Made by a program: the position numbers and the translations under genes
Shown: positions 8,474 through 16,933 of the stretch, in pieces
How positions within the stretch are numbered: the stretch's first letter is position 1
How the letters are laid out: every line of letters starts with the position of its first letter
Origin: Rhizobium sp. 18055
GTDB lineage: Bacteria > Pseudomonadota > Alphaproteobacteria > Rhizobiales > Rhizobiaceae
Direction: 5' to 3'
DNA length: 64,000 nt
NCBI RefSeq assembly: GCF_902706285.1
Contig: NZ_CACSKD010000018.1
Span: 44,766 to 108,765 of the forward strand
The notes under the pieces: generated by a model
Databases searched by the model: none
What the model was told of the DNA's origin: nothing
The model's input: only the letters and a program-made list of their open reading frames with translations

Positions 8474-9360
8474 GCGGCAATCTGCCCTTTCGATACGGTC
8501 TTCTTCCGAAACATCTCCCGAGCTGCGAGTATCGCGCCACCCGTCACAAGCAGGCAGGCGAGCGCGATACGCCAGCTGGGCTCGGCAAAGCCCGACATCG
8601 TCAGGATCAGGGTCGACAACAGCGGCGCGGCATAACTTGCCGCGCCGAGAATCTGAATATCGCCGTTCTTGACGCCATGATCCCAGGCGTAGAAGGCCGC
8701 TCCTACGGGGAAAAGCCCGAGACCGGCAATGGCCAGCCACTCGAAGAGTGTTTCCGGCCAGACCGTCGTCTCAAGTCCCAGGTGGCAAAGCAGCGACAGA
8801 ATGGATGTCGCAAGGCAGAAGCCGGTGACGACATCGGTCGAGACGGCATCGAAGCGACGGGTCAGCAGCGAGTATCCCGACCATGTGAAGGCGCATAGCA
8901 ACGCCGCACCGTAGCCGACGGCATAGGCACCATCGAAGTTGATGCCGTTCTTGCCGATAATCAGGAAGGTGCCACAAAGGCCCGCAAGCGCGCCCGCGAC
9001 GTGATACCAGCGCAGCTTTTCGCCCGGCAGCAGGGCGGAGCCCACGACAATCAGCAACGGCCAGAGATAGGCGATCAGCCCGGCTTCGACGGCCGGCGCA
9101 TTGCGCAGCGCGGTGAAGTAGAGAAAGTGATAGCCGAACAGGCCAATGATGCCTGTGAGCCAAACCTTGGGCGGCTGCTTCAGAAGCTTGACGCGGGATG
9201 GATTGAGAGCCAGCACAAGCAGGCCCGGGATGCTGCCGATGGCAAAGCAGACGGCCGTCAGCTGAAAGGCCGGCATCTTGCCGGATGCGGCCGTAAACAG
9301 CGCCAGAAACGACCACATGAGAATGGCCGTGAACCCGATCAGCGTTGCCCGAAGCTTCAT
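8470..9360 (-). CDS. DMT-superfamily (EamA/YddG-like) exporter
   Basis: 296 aa inner-membrane protein with about ten hydrophobic segments arranged as two EamA repeats. The N-terminus MKLRATLIGFTAILMWSFLA and the internal GLIAYLWPLLIVVGSALLPGE match the YddG-type aromatic amino-acid exporter branch of the drug/metabolite transporter superfamily. Substrate assignment by motif alone is uncertain. It is convergent with the 7745 gene and lies 30 nt downstream of the DUF3108 gene on the same strand, so the two may be co-transcribed. Confidence 0.88.
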   Translation of the reverse strand: MKLRATLIGFTAILMWSFLALFTAASGKMPAFQLTAVCFAIGSIPGLLVLALNPSRVKLLKQPPKVWLTGIIGLFGYHFLYFTALRNAPAVEAGLIAYLWPLLIVVGSALLPGEKLRWYHVAGALAGLCGTFLIIGKNGINFDGAYAVGYGAALLCAFTWSGYSLLTRRFDAVSTDVVTGFCLATSILSLLCHLGLETTVWPETLFEWLAIAGLGLFPVGAAFYAWDHGVKNGDIQILGAASYAAPLLSTLILTMSGFAEPSWRIALACLLVTGGAILAAREMFRKKTVSKGQIAA

Positions 9361-9390
9361 CTGTTCTCCTTCGCGGAGGCAGTCGCTCCG

Positions 9391-10167
9391 TTACGTTGCG
9401 CTGTATTTTACCGCGGTAATCGTCACTGGCCCGTATTGCGTGGGTATGCGAACGAAGACTGGAGCATATACATTCGCCGCATCCGCTTTGGCAAACCAGA
9501 TTTCCATGCGGCTGCTCTTGCTGAGGTAGTCGATATCGCTGCGGCCCTTCTTGTAGCCCGATTTCGGCACGAAGCGCACGTTGCAGACTGTTGCCTTGCC
9601 GGTGAAGCCTTCGGTCGAGAAATCCTTGGAGCCGCTCGGCGACATCACCAGGTCCATCCGCATCTCACCGTCATAGATCGGCAGCTTCTGCGCGCAGACG
9701 TCGGTATTGGCCGGGAAGATCAGGCCGGAGATCGGGTCGAGCACGGCGCGCATGTCGGCGGCCGGCACATTGACCCAGTTCTTCGGCGGCAGCCGCGGCG
9801 GCTTGACCGTCGTCGAGGTGATGTTGCCGTTGGTGTAGCGGACATCATAGGTTCTGGCGCGCTTGCCGCTCTTGTAATAGAGCAGATAGTGCGATGCCTG
9901 CATGCGGTCGCCGCGCATCACGCCATCGACGCTGGTCTTCGCCGAGATGGTGGTGATCAGGTCGGCGAGGCCGGCCGAGCTGATATCGCCGGAGACGCGA
10001 TAGGTCTTGTCATCCTCGATCCGGGTCATGAAGGCGGCGCGGGCGATGGTGATGATGCCGAGCGCCACCTTGTATTCCGTCCGATGCACGACCTCGGCGG
10101 CACTTGCCGGAATGGCTGTGAGTGCTGCCAGGACAGAGATGAAAATACGTTTGCCCATATGAGCCAT
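9391..10167 (-). CDS. DUF3108 domain exported protein
   Basis: 258 aa with a signal peptide (KRIFISVLAALTAIPASA) and a beta-rich body typical of DUF3108: an early RTEYKVALGIITIARA strand pair, LLYYKSGKRARTYDVRY, and the end PTQYGPVTITAVKYSAT. Such proteins are predicted periplasmic with a lipocalin-like or lipid-related fold and no established function. ATG 10167 has AAGG about 8 nt upstream; a second ATG at 10158 is possible. It is divergent from rpmB. Confidence 0.88.
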   Translation of the reverse strand: MAHMGKRIFISVLAALTAIPASAAEVVHRTEYKVALGIITIARAAFMTRIEDDKTYRVSGDISSAGLADLITTISAKTSVDGVMRGDRMQASHYLLYYKSGKRARTYDVRYTNGNITSTTVKPPRLPPKNWVNVPAADMRAVLDPISGLIFPANTDVCAQKLPIYDGEMRMDLVMSPSGSKDFSTEGFTGKATVCNVRFVPKSGYKKGRSDIDYLSKSSRMEIWFAKADAANVYAPVFVRIPTQYGPVTITAVKYSAT

Positions 10168-10283
10168 GAAATGAACCTTGTTCCGGCGCGCTGGTCAGGC
10201 CGTCAGATACGGTCTATACGCTTGTCGCAGCCCGAAGAGAACACGAGCTTTTTGACGGAATTGCGGGAAACGGCAAGGTTTGG

Positions 10284-10313
10284 CTTGACGCGCCCGGTCT
10301 GTCTGATTATAGA
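10284..10313 (+). promoter_or_regulatory. Sigma-70-type promoter for rpmB
   Basis: CTTGACG at 10284-10290, 17-nt spacer, TATAGA at 10308-10313. This is close to the rhizobial housekeeping consensus CTTGAC-N17-CTATAT. It lies about 95 nt before the rpmB start in the divergent gap with the DUF3108 gene. Confidence 0.68.
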
Positions 10314-10406
10314 ACCGCAACTTTCCAATCATGGCCTGTTGGATTGCAAGCTCGACTTTGCGCGAGACCGCAATCGATGGCCGAGAAAAACAAGAATAGG
10401 TGTCCC

Positions 10407-10709
10407 ATGTCCCGCATGTGCGAATTGACCGGCAAGGCAGTCCTCGTTGGCAACAATGTCAGCCATGCCAACAACAAGACCAAGCGCCGGTTCCTCCCGA
10501 ACCTGTGCCAGGTTACGCTGATCTCCGACTCGCTCGGCCAGCGTTACCGTCTTCGCGTTTCGGCTGCTGCTCTGCGTACCGTTGAGCATCGCGGTGGTCT
10601 CGATGCTTTCCTGATCAAGGCAAGCGAAGGTGAACTGTCGATGCGCGCTCGTCTGCTGCGCCGCCAGATCGTCAAGAAGACCGCTGAAGCGGCTGTCGCT
10701 GCTGCCTAA
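10407..10709 (+). CDS. rpmB: 50S ribosomal protein L28
   Basis: Small basic ribosomal protein of 100 aa with the L28 start MSRMCELTGKAVLVGNNVSH and the conserved SxxNxxTKRRFxPNLC region. The upstream open frame (from 10344) is not L28-like, and AGG at 10398-10400 lies 6 nt before ATG 10407, so this start is chosen. It follows the promoter at 10284-10313 and is followed by a long hairpin. Confidence 0.97.
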   Translation: MSRMCELTGKAVLVGNNVSHANNKTKRRFLPNLCQVTLISDSLGQRYRLRVSAAALRTVEHRGGLDAFLIKASEGELSMRARLLRRQIVKKTAEAAVAAA

Positions 10710-10743
10710 TTCGGGCAACGACTGACTGTTCGCGATACGGCTT

Positions 10744-10782
10744 CAAAAGGCTTGCACGGATGATATCCGTACAGGCCTTTTG
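10744..10782 (+). terminator. Long hairpin downstream of rpmB, probable terminator
   Basis: Arms 10744-10761 and 10765-10782 pair over 18 positions with one G-U pair and one mismatch around a 3-nt loop, ending in CCTTTTG. It is only 22 nt upstream of the pseudoknot-like leader of the next gene, so it may also be part of that leader. Confidence 0.65.
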
Positions 10783-10804
10783 CTTTGCCGGCTCATTCCT
10801 CCAA

Positions 10805-10834
10805 CTGGTGGCATACCCCAGGATAAAAAAATGC
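10805..10834 (+). promoter_or_regulatory. Candidate preQ1-I-like riboswitch overlapping the start codon
   Basis: The layout matches the small H-type pseudoknot of preQ1-I aptamers. P1 pairs CTGG (10805-10808) with CCAG (10818-10821). Loop bases GCAT (10811-10814) can pair with ATGC (10831-10834). Between them lies an A-rich strand GATAAAAAA (10822-10830), and an unpaired C follows the loop as in known aptamers. The P1 3' arm contains part of the Shine-Dalgarno sequence AGGA (10820-10823) and the second helix contains the start codon, so ligand binding would block translation. The downstream gene is a queuosine-precursor transporter, the expected target. P1 is only 4 bp. Confidence 0.55.
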
Positions 10835-11466
10835 TGACGATGCGCTCTACCCTTATCTATGTGGCCCTGATGACGCTGGTCGTCGTCGCCTCGAATTTCC
10901 TCGTCCAGTTCCCCGTGAACGTGACGTTCGCCGGCATCAATCTGGCCGATCTTTTGACCTGGGGTGCCTTCACCTATCCGGTCGCCTTCCTGATCACCGA
11001 CCTCACCAACCGGCAGTTCGGCCCGAAGGCCGCGCGCAAGGTGGTGTTTGCGGGCTTCGTGGTCGGCGTTGCGCTCTCCTTCTTCACCTCGGTTCCGCGC
11101 ATCGCGATCGCATCCGGCTCGGCCTATCTGGCCGGGCAGCTGCTCGATATCTCCTTGTTCAACCGGCTTCGCCGCCAGGTGTGGTGGCGGGCGCCGTTGG
11201 TCGGGTCGCTGCTGGGCTCGATGCTGGACACGGTGATCTTCTTTTCCTTCGCGTTTGCCGCCTTTTTCGTATTCTTCGGTGCGAACGATCCTTTCGCGCT
11301 TGAAGCCTCTCCGGTTCTCGGCGTGTTCACCACAGAGGCCCCGCGCTGGGTTTCCTGGGCGATCGGCGATTTCTGGGTGAAGCTGATCGTCGGCCTGGTG
11401 ATGCTGCTGCCCTATGGCGCGCTGATGAGCGTGCTGCGGCCAAACCAGCCAGCGCGCGCCAACTGA
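10831..11466 (+). CDS. Queuosine precursor transporter (VUT/YhhQ, former DUF165 family)
   Basis: 211 aa inner-membrane protein with about six hydrophobic segments. Family signatures include AFTYPVAFLITDLTNRQFGP and the VGSLLGSMLDTVIFFSFAF segment. YhhQ-type proteins import preQ0/preQ1 for queuosine tRNA modification. ATG 10831 is chosen because AGGA (10820-10823) lies 7 nt upstream; the in-frame ATG at 10840 is too far from it. The leader folds as a candidate preQ1-I riboswitch (10805-10834). Confidence 0.92.
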   Translation: MLTMRSTLIYVALMTLVVVASNFLVQFPVNVTFAGINLADLLTWGAFTYPVAFLITDLTNRQFGPKAARKVVFAGFVVGVALSFFTSVPRIAIASGSAYLAGQLLDISLFNRLRRQVWWRAPLVGSLLGSMLDTVIFFSFAFAAFFVFFGANDPFALEASPVLGVFTTEAPRWVSWAIGDFWVKLIVGLVMLLPYGALMSVLRPNQPARAN

Positions 11467-11675
11467 TCGACGGATTTTCCGCAACAATATCCGGGTAATC
11501 ACGCTTGGCGACCGAGCGTGATCCCGGCTGCTACCTATCTGCAGCCCGGCTTCTGCGTTTCCGGACCCCGCTTCTGCCTTTCTGGACAATGCCAGATTGT
11601 TGGATCATGATACCCCTATAGTTGCATGCCCGTGTAGCCGTTGACTGACTGCGGGGGTGAGGAGGGGAGTAGGCA

Positions 11676-13124
11676 ATGTTACGCCTGGGTGGAAAATACA
11701 AACATCTCGTGCATGATCTTGGTTGCGGCTGTCTTTCGCCCGAGATCGAGCTGGCTTCGCGCCGGCTTGAAGACCTGACGCGGCGCGGCGTTCTCGCCGG
11801 GCTTGGGGCCACGCTGTTTGCGGCAGCAGGATCGTCCGTTGGCTTTGCGCAGACGCCGCGGGCGCCTGGCAAGGTGTTGTTGAAGCAGGCCCGGCTGTTC
11901 GATGGCAAGTCGGCTATCTCCCGATCCGGCATGCAGCTGCTGATCGAAGGCGGCAGGATTGCAGCGATCGACACCGGGAATAATCCGGCGCCCGATGGCG
12001 CGACCGTCATCGATTGCGGTGGCCGCACGCTGATGCCCGGTCTGATCGATGTGCATTGGCACAGTCTGTTCGCGGCCATTCCGGTCGTCGTTGCGGCGAC
12101 GGGGGAGCCGGGCGCCATCTTCACGGCAGCGACGGCCGAGGCGCAGCGCACGCTGATGCGCGGCTTTACCACCGTGCGCGACATGGGCGGGCCGGTGTTC
12201 ACCTTCAAGCAGGCGATCGACAACGGCGTCATTTCGGGTCCCCGCATCTTTCCTTCAGGGGCAATGATCACGACGACGGGCGGCCACGGCGACCTGCGCA
12301 TGCTCTCGGAGGTGCCGCGCACACTCGCTCAGCTGAGCATTGCCGAGAAATCCGGGGGCGCGATGATTGCCGATAGCGCCGGCGAGGTGCAGCTTCGGGT
12401 TCGCGAGCAGTTCATGCAGGGCGCATCGCAGATCAAGATGGTCGGCGGCGGCGGCGTGTCTTCGCCGCGCAGCCCGCTCGACATGACCACCTTCAGCGAG
12501 GCGGACCTGCGTGTCGCCGTCGCCGTCGCAAACGACTGGAACAGCTATGTCGCTGTTCACGCCTACGCCCCCAGAACCGTGCAGCGGGCGATCGCGGCGG
12601 GTGCCGCCTGCATCGAGCATGCGCATCTGATGGACGAGGAGACGGCGGGGATGATGGCCGAGAAGGGCGTGTGGCTGAGCATCCAGCCGTTTCTGACGGC
12701 CGATGACACCGTTCCCCTGACCGGCCCGTCCGCCGAGCGGATACAACAGGTGTTCGCGGCCACACCCGTTGCCTACGATCTCGCCCGCAAGCACGGGATC
12801 AAGACGGCGTGGGGCTCCGACATGCTGTTTTCGGCCGAGATGACGGCGCGGCAGGGGACGATGCTGACCCATCTCAGCCGCTGGTACTCCAATGCCGAAA
12901 TCCTGCAGATGGCGACCTCCACCAATGCGGAACTGCTTGCTCTCAGCGGCCCCCGCAGCCCGTATCAGGGCAAGCTCGGGGTGCTGGAGCCGGGCGCATT
13001 TGCCGACATGCTGGTGGTGGATGGCGATCCGCTCGAAAACATCGATCTTCTGAGCGATCCCGAAAAGAGCCTCGCCGTCATCATCAAGGACGGCAGGATC
13101 TACAAGAATGCGTTGAGCGCATAG
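11676..13124 (+). CDS. Exported metal-dependent amidohydrolase (imidazolonepropionase-like)
   Basis: 482 aa. After about 35 residues comes a Tat-type signal (TRRGVLAGLGATLFAAAG, ending SVGFAQ), so the enzyme is probably exported folded. The amidohydrolase core has the metal-binding DVHWHS after GGRTLMPGLI, later histidines in VHAYAP and IEHAHLMD, the aspartate in WGSDML, and the C-terminal composite-domain return GVLEPGAFADMLVVDGDP. The class fits prolidase or imidazolonepropionase-like hydrolases; the substrate cannot be read. The N-terminal leader is longer than usual, and GTG or ATG codons nearer the RR motif are alternatives. Convergent with an AraC gene. Confidence 0.87.
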   Translation: MLRLGGKYKHLVHDLGCGCLSPEIELASRRLEDLTRRGVLAGLGATLFAAAGSSVGFAQTPRAPGKVLLKQARLFDGKSAISRSGMQLLIEGGRIAAIDTGNNPAPDGATVIDCGGRTLMPGLIDVHWHSLFAAIPVVVAATGEPGAIFTAATAEAQRTLMRGFTTVRDMGGPVFTFKQAIDNGVISGPRIFPSGAMITTTGGHGDLRMLSEVPRTLAQLSIAEKSGGAMIADSAGEVQLRVREQFMQGASQIKMVGGGGVSSPRSPLDMTTFSEADLRVAVAVANDWNSYVAVHAYAPRTVQRAIAAGAACIEHAHLMDEETAGMMAEKGVWLSIQPFLTADDTVPLTGPSAERIQQVFAATPVAYDLARKHGIKTAWGSDMLFSAEMTARQGTMLTHLSRWYSNAEILQMATSTNAELLALSGPRSPYQGKLGVLEPGAFADMLVVDGDPLENIDLLSDPEKSLAVIIKDGRIYKNALSA

Positions 13125-13139
13125 GCGGCGGCGTGACGC

Positions 13140-14105
13140 TCACCCGGCAAGCGGTCCAAACCTGTTGGTATTGGCCGCTTGCGCATCGGCTGCCGGGTAG
13201 CGGTTGCGGCCGTATTGCCGTGGCGAGCAGCCCATGATGCGCTTGAATGCGGTGCTGAAGGCCGCTTCGGATTCGTAGCCGAGCGACGGGGCGATGACGG
13301 AGATCGGGTCCCTGGAGTTCTCCAGCCGGTCGCCGGCGAGCAGCATGCGCCACTGCGAGAGATAGTCCATCGGCGAGGTGCCGACGGTTTCCTTGAATTT
13401 CTGGGCGAAGGTAGAGCGCGACATGCCGGCCCGCGTGGCCAGCGCCTGCAGGGTCCAGCGACGGGCGGGGTCGTCGTGCATGGCTGCTATCGCCATGCTC
13501 ATCTGCCGGTCGGCAAGCGCGAAGAGCCAGCCGACACCGGTTCGGGATCGGTCTGCCAGGTGCAAACGCAGGGCTTGCACGAGGATCATGTGGGCGAGGT
13601 GCTGGACGATGAGAAAGCCCCCCGGCTGCTGCGACCGCAATTCCTGCATCATCTGCTCGACCGCCCAGCGCAGCGCCCGCTGGCTCGCCTCGTCGCGCAA
13701 CAGCACGATCGGCGGCAGCATGCGCAGCAGAATGTCGGCGTGATTGCCGGCAAGACCGAAGCGGCTGCTGACCAGCGAGAAGTCACTGCCGCCGTTCAAC
13801 GAGACGATGCTGCCCTTGCGCTGGCGCGAGAAGATCGTCGATGCGGGCACCGGTTCCAGCGCAAGATCCGTAGCCAGCCGGAACGGACGGCCGCTCGGCA
13901 GCAGGAAGCTGTCACCCGCATGCAGGCGAACCGGATCGGGCACGCCGTCCACGGATAGCCAGCACTCGCCCGAGACGACAGCACCGCATTTGATGCCGCC
14001 CTGCTGGTCGGGGAACTGGATGGCCCATGCGCCGCCAGCCTCCATGCCGGCGGAGAGATAGTTCTGCGGCTTCAGCAGTGACAGCACATTGGAGAGCGGA
14101 TCCAT
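13140..14105 (-). CDS. AraC-family regulator with N-terminal cupin domain
   Basis: 321 aa from ATG 14105. The N-terminal cupin domain begins MDPLSNVLSLLKPQNYLSAG and includes LHAGDSFLLPSGRPF. The C-terminal double helix-turn-helix contains RRWTLQALATRAGMSRSTFA and the signature GYESEAAFSTAFKRIMGCSP. The open frame reaches 14189, but the conserved N-terminus of this subfamily starts at 14105. It is divergent from an SDR gene, the usual arrangement for regulator and target, so it probably activates that gene in response to a small ligand (inference). Confidence 0.9.
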   Translation of the reverse strand: MDPLSNVLSLLKPQNYLSAGMEAGGAWAIQFPDQQGGIKCGAVVSGECWLSVDGVPDPVRLHAGDSFLLPSGRPFRLATDLALEPVPASTIFSRQRKGSIVSLNGGSDFSLVSSRFGLAGNHADILLRMLPPIVLLRDEASQRALRWAVEQMMQELRSQQPGGFLIVQHLAHMILVQALRLHLADRSRTGVGWLFALADRQMSMAIAAMHDDPARRWTLQALATRAGMSRSTFAQKFKETVGTSPMDYLSQWRMLLAGDRLENSRDPISVIAPSLGYESEAAFSTAFKRIMGCSPRQYGRNRYPAADAQAANTNRFGPLAG

Positions 14106-14233
14106 GACGTTTCCCGGACGATCGCGAAGGTATCGCGGATCATACAACATGGACCGTATTGCCTCAATCCCATAGCTTTCGATCGACACGGCTGCTGCGG
14201 CGGCCGTTACACAGCAAGCAGGGAGATATCGTC

Positions 14234-15124
14234 ATGCGCGTCTTTGTTACCGGTGCCACCGGTTTTGTCGGCTCGGCCGTCGTTCAGGATCTCGTTCAGG
14301 CCGGCCATCGGGTGCTTGGGCTTGCCCGCTCGGATGCCTCGGCGGCGGCGCTGTCGGCGGTTGGCGCCGACGTTCATCGCGGCGATCTCGAGGATCTCGA
14401 CAGCCTGCGCAGTGGCGCTGCGGCTGCCGATGGTGTGATCCACACCGGTTTCATTCACGACTTCTCGAAATTCAAGGAGAATTGCGAGATCGACCGGCGC
14501 GCCATCGCGGCCATGGGTGAGGTTCTCGCCGGCTCTGGTCGGCACGTGGTCGTGACATCGGGCACCGGGCTGCTGGCGCCGGGCAGCCTTGCAACGGAAG
14601 ACACGATTGCCCCGTCGTCCTCGGCCATTCCCCGGGTGTCGGAACAGACGGCGCTTGCGATGGTGGGAGATGGCCTCAGCGCTTCTGTGATCCGCCTTCC
14701 TCCGTCCGTGCATGGCGATGGTGACCATGGTTTCGTGCCGATCGTCATCGGCATGGCGCGACAGAAGGGCGTCTCGGCCTATATCGGCGAGGGTCTCAAC
14801 CATTGGCCGGCCGTACATCGGCTGGATACCGGTCGTCTCTACCGGCTGGCGCTGGAAAAGGGCGAGGCCGGTGCGCGCTATCACGGCGTGGCGGAAGAGG
14901 GTATTCCGTTTCGGGAGATCGCCGAGGTGATCGGCAAGCGGCTTGGCCTGCCTGCTGTCTCGATGTCGCCTGAAGAGGCGGCCGGGCATTTCGGTTGGTT
15001 CGCCCACTTCGCCTCGATCAACAACCGGTCCTCAAGTGTCCAGACGCGCGAAGTGCTGGGATGGCAGCCGACACATCCAGGGCTGATTGCCGATCTCGAC
15101 CGGCCGATTTATTTCGAGGCGTGA
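14234..15124 (+). CDS. NAD-dependent epimerase/SDR family oxidoreductase
   Basis: 296 aa extended-SDR protein. The Rossmann motif GATGFVGSAV is at residues 7-16, followed by LGLARSDASA (cofactor adenine-ribose strand) and VTSGTGLL. The YxxxK site is replaced by SEQTALAM, as in many atypical SDRs of this group. ATG 14234 has GGGAG (14221-14225) 8 nt upstream. Divergent from the AraC regulator, with 128 bp between the two starts. Substrate unknown. Confidence 0.88.
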   Translation: MRVFVTGATGFVGSAVVQDLVQAGHRVLGLARSDASAAALSAVGADVHRGDLEDLDSLRSGAAAADGVIHTGFIHDFSKFKENCEIDRRAIAAMGEVLAGSGRHVVVTSGTGLLAPGSLATEDTIAPSSSAIPRVSEQTALAMVGDGLSASVIRLPPSVHGDGDHGFVPIVIGMARQKGVSAYIGEGLNHWPAVHRLDTGRLYRLALEKGEAGARYHGVAEEGIPFREIAEVIGKRLGLPAVSMSPEEAAGHFGWFAHFASINNRSSSVQTREVLGWQPTHPGLIADLDRPIYFEA

Positions 15125-15203
15125 TCGCTTCCTGGCCAGCATGAAAGGGACCGGTCTGTCGGGCCGATCCTTCACCGCATGGAGCGGTCGTTGGGCAGCG
15201 CTG

Positions 15204-15770
15204 TCAGTGGATGTCCGGTCCGGAAGCCATGGATTTGTTGGGTTGAGCGACCGACGTCTCGACCCAGCCGTTCACCAGGCCTTGCGAGATATCCTCGGTC
15301 GAGACGAAGGCTGTCAGCCAGCGGTGCTCGCCCTCGATCAGATAGGTGGTGCCGGTGGCCTTGTCCTCTTTCGTTATCTTGCCGAGGGGAGCTTCCTCCA
15401 GCGCTTTCTCGAAGGCCGCGAGTTGAGGCGCGGAGCAATGCAGATCTTCAACACCTGGCTTCATTGTCGCCCCGGTGAAATTCAGCGAGCAGGTCGAGGA
15501 GAAGAGGTTGGTGTAGTTCTGGTAGTTGACGAAGAACTGCAGGCCGCTCGGCATTGTGTAAAGCTCGTTGCCCGTGGACGGCGCTGATAGCGAAGAGGCG
15601 TAAACGGCACCCGGCTGCAACGTCCAGCTTCCCTGCTTCACACCCTGATGCAGGGCGGAGAGACTGCCACCGCTGGCAATGCAAAGTTTGAGCATGTCAT
15701 CCAATGGGCAAGCGAGAGCTGTGCCCATGCTCGACAAACTCAACAATAGGGAAACAACTGGTAATCGCAT
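15204..15770 (-). CDS. Exported protein of unknown function
   Basis: 188 aa. Signal peptide MRLPVVSLLLSLSSMGTALA followed by mature CPLDDMLKLC. Four cysteines in the mature part suggest periplasmic disulfides. ATG 15770 is chosen because GGAGG (15776-15780 on this strand) lies 5 nt upstream; ATG 15773 is adjacent. I recognise no domain. It converges with the SDR gene across a 79-nt gap. Confidence 0.72.
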   Translation of the reverse strand: MRLPVVSLLLSLSSMGTALACPLDDMLKLCIASGGSLSALHQGVKQGSWTLQPGAVYASSLSAPSTGNELYTMPSGLQFFVNYQNYTNLFSSTCSLNFTGATMKPGVEDLHCSAPQLAAFEKALEEAPLGKITKEDKATGTTYLIEGEHRWLTAFVSTEDISQGLVNGWVETSVAQPNKSMASGPDIH

Positions 15771-15913
15771 CATCTCCTCCTGCTGCAACCATAAATCAGG
15801 CGAGATGAAAATCAAGATACTACCTTCGGCTGTAGTCCGGTTGTTGCCGTTATCCCCCGAAAGATATCAGGACAGCATCGCGCATATCGCCGCCAAGGCG
15901 GCCGTCGCCGTTG

Positions 15914-16927
15914 CTATTCCACCAGCCGGAATTCGAGCATCAGGTTGCGTTGCAGGATCGAGTGGTTGTCGTCCGAGACGAGGATCACATGGGTGGTGCC
16001 GTCGGCAGCCGTGAAGGCGTCGAGGCCTTCCATGTTGTCGATCTGGTAGATGAAGTCGCCCTGCAGCAGAATCTCGCCGTCGATAACGGCGCCCGGCTTG
16101 ATATCGGATGACTTGATGCGGCGGATGCGCATGCCGATGCCTTCGGCCATGTTGAAACGGCGCTCGAGCAGCAGCAGGTCGCCATTCGGCAGGAAGGCGC
16201 CGTCGGTGGCGTCGAAGTCGCCGTAATGGGCGAGTGCCAGCTTGCCCTTCAGCGGGCCATCGAGAATGGCGGCATAGGCATTGCCGTCCTTATCCAGGCT
16301 GCGCTCGGCGACGATCAGCGTGCCGCCTTTCAATGGGCTGGTCACCGGCGCCACGGCGATGGTCTCGAAGCCACGGTTGGCGCGCAGCGCGCTCCTGGGG
16401 AAGGGGATCGGCATCGTGTCGATCGCAGGCGAGGTCTCGAAGCCGGGATCGGGATAGGCATCGACGCGATGGTTCTGTTCGAAGGAGACCAGCACGCGGT
16501 CGCCATGCAGCGCCACGCCCTCGGCATCCATGTGGCCCTTGCCCTCGAAGCTCTGTCCGGCGCGATTGCGCATCGGTGTAATCTCGACATTGGCCACGCC
16601 TGAAAGCCTGCCCTGCGGGTCGCGCTCGATACGGCCGGCCATCCAGTGACCGGTGTCCAGCACGCCGACGAAATGCGTGTGATCGTCCTTGAAGCGGATA
16701 GACGAGAGCGAGCCGAACAGGCGGTTAGGCGAGACCATTTCCAGGCCGCCCAGAAATTCGAACGGCCCGAACCTGGTTTCGTTCGAGCCGATCTTGAAGT
16801 CGGAGATGATACTGCTCTTGACCGCAGCCTGACCATCGGCCAGTGCCGGCGGCACGCCTGCCGCCAGGGTCGTTATGATGATCGCTGCTTGCGCGATATG
16901 CTTAGAGGCCAGCCGGGAAAAGCTCAT
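15914..16927 (-). CDS. Exported esterase-like phytase-family protein
   Basis: 337 aa with a signal peptide (about residues 1-31, ending PPALA). The body has the beta-propeller signatures of the esterase-like activity of phytase family (COG4246): FGPFEFLGGLEM, GHMDAEGVALHGDRVLVSFE, GFETIAVAP, DATDGAFLPNGDLLLLERRF and YQIDNMEGLDAF. ATG 16927 lies just past the cobT stop (16934-16936); a TTG at 16933 is less likely. The tight spacing puts it in the cobS-cobT transcript, although no cobalamin link is known for this family. Confidence 0.87.
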   Translation of the reverse strand: MSFSRLASKHIAQAAIIITTLAAGVPPALADGQAAVKSSIISDFKIGSNETRFGPFEFLGGLEMVSPNRLFGSLSSIRFKDDHTHFVGVLDTGHWMAGRIERDPQGRLSGVANVEITPMRNRAGQSFEGKGHMDAEGVALHGDRVLVSFEQNHRVDAYPDPGFETSPAIDTMPIPFPRSALRANRGFETIAVAPVTSPLKGGTLIVAERSLDKDGNAYAAILDGPLKGKLALAHYGDFDATDGAFLPNGDLLLLERRFNMAEGIGMRIRRIKSSDIKPGAVIDGEILLQGDFIYQIDNMEGLDAFTAADGTTHVILVSDDNHSILQRNLMLEFRLVE

Positions 16928-16933
16928 GCGCAA

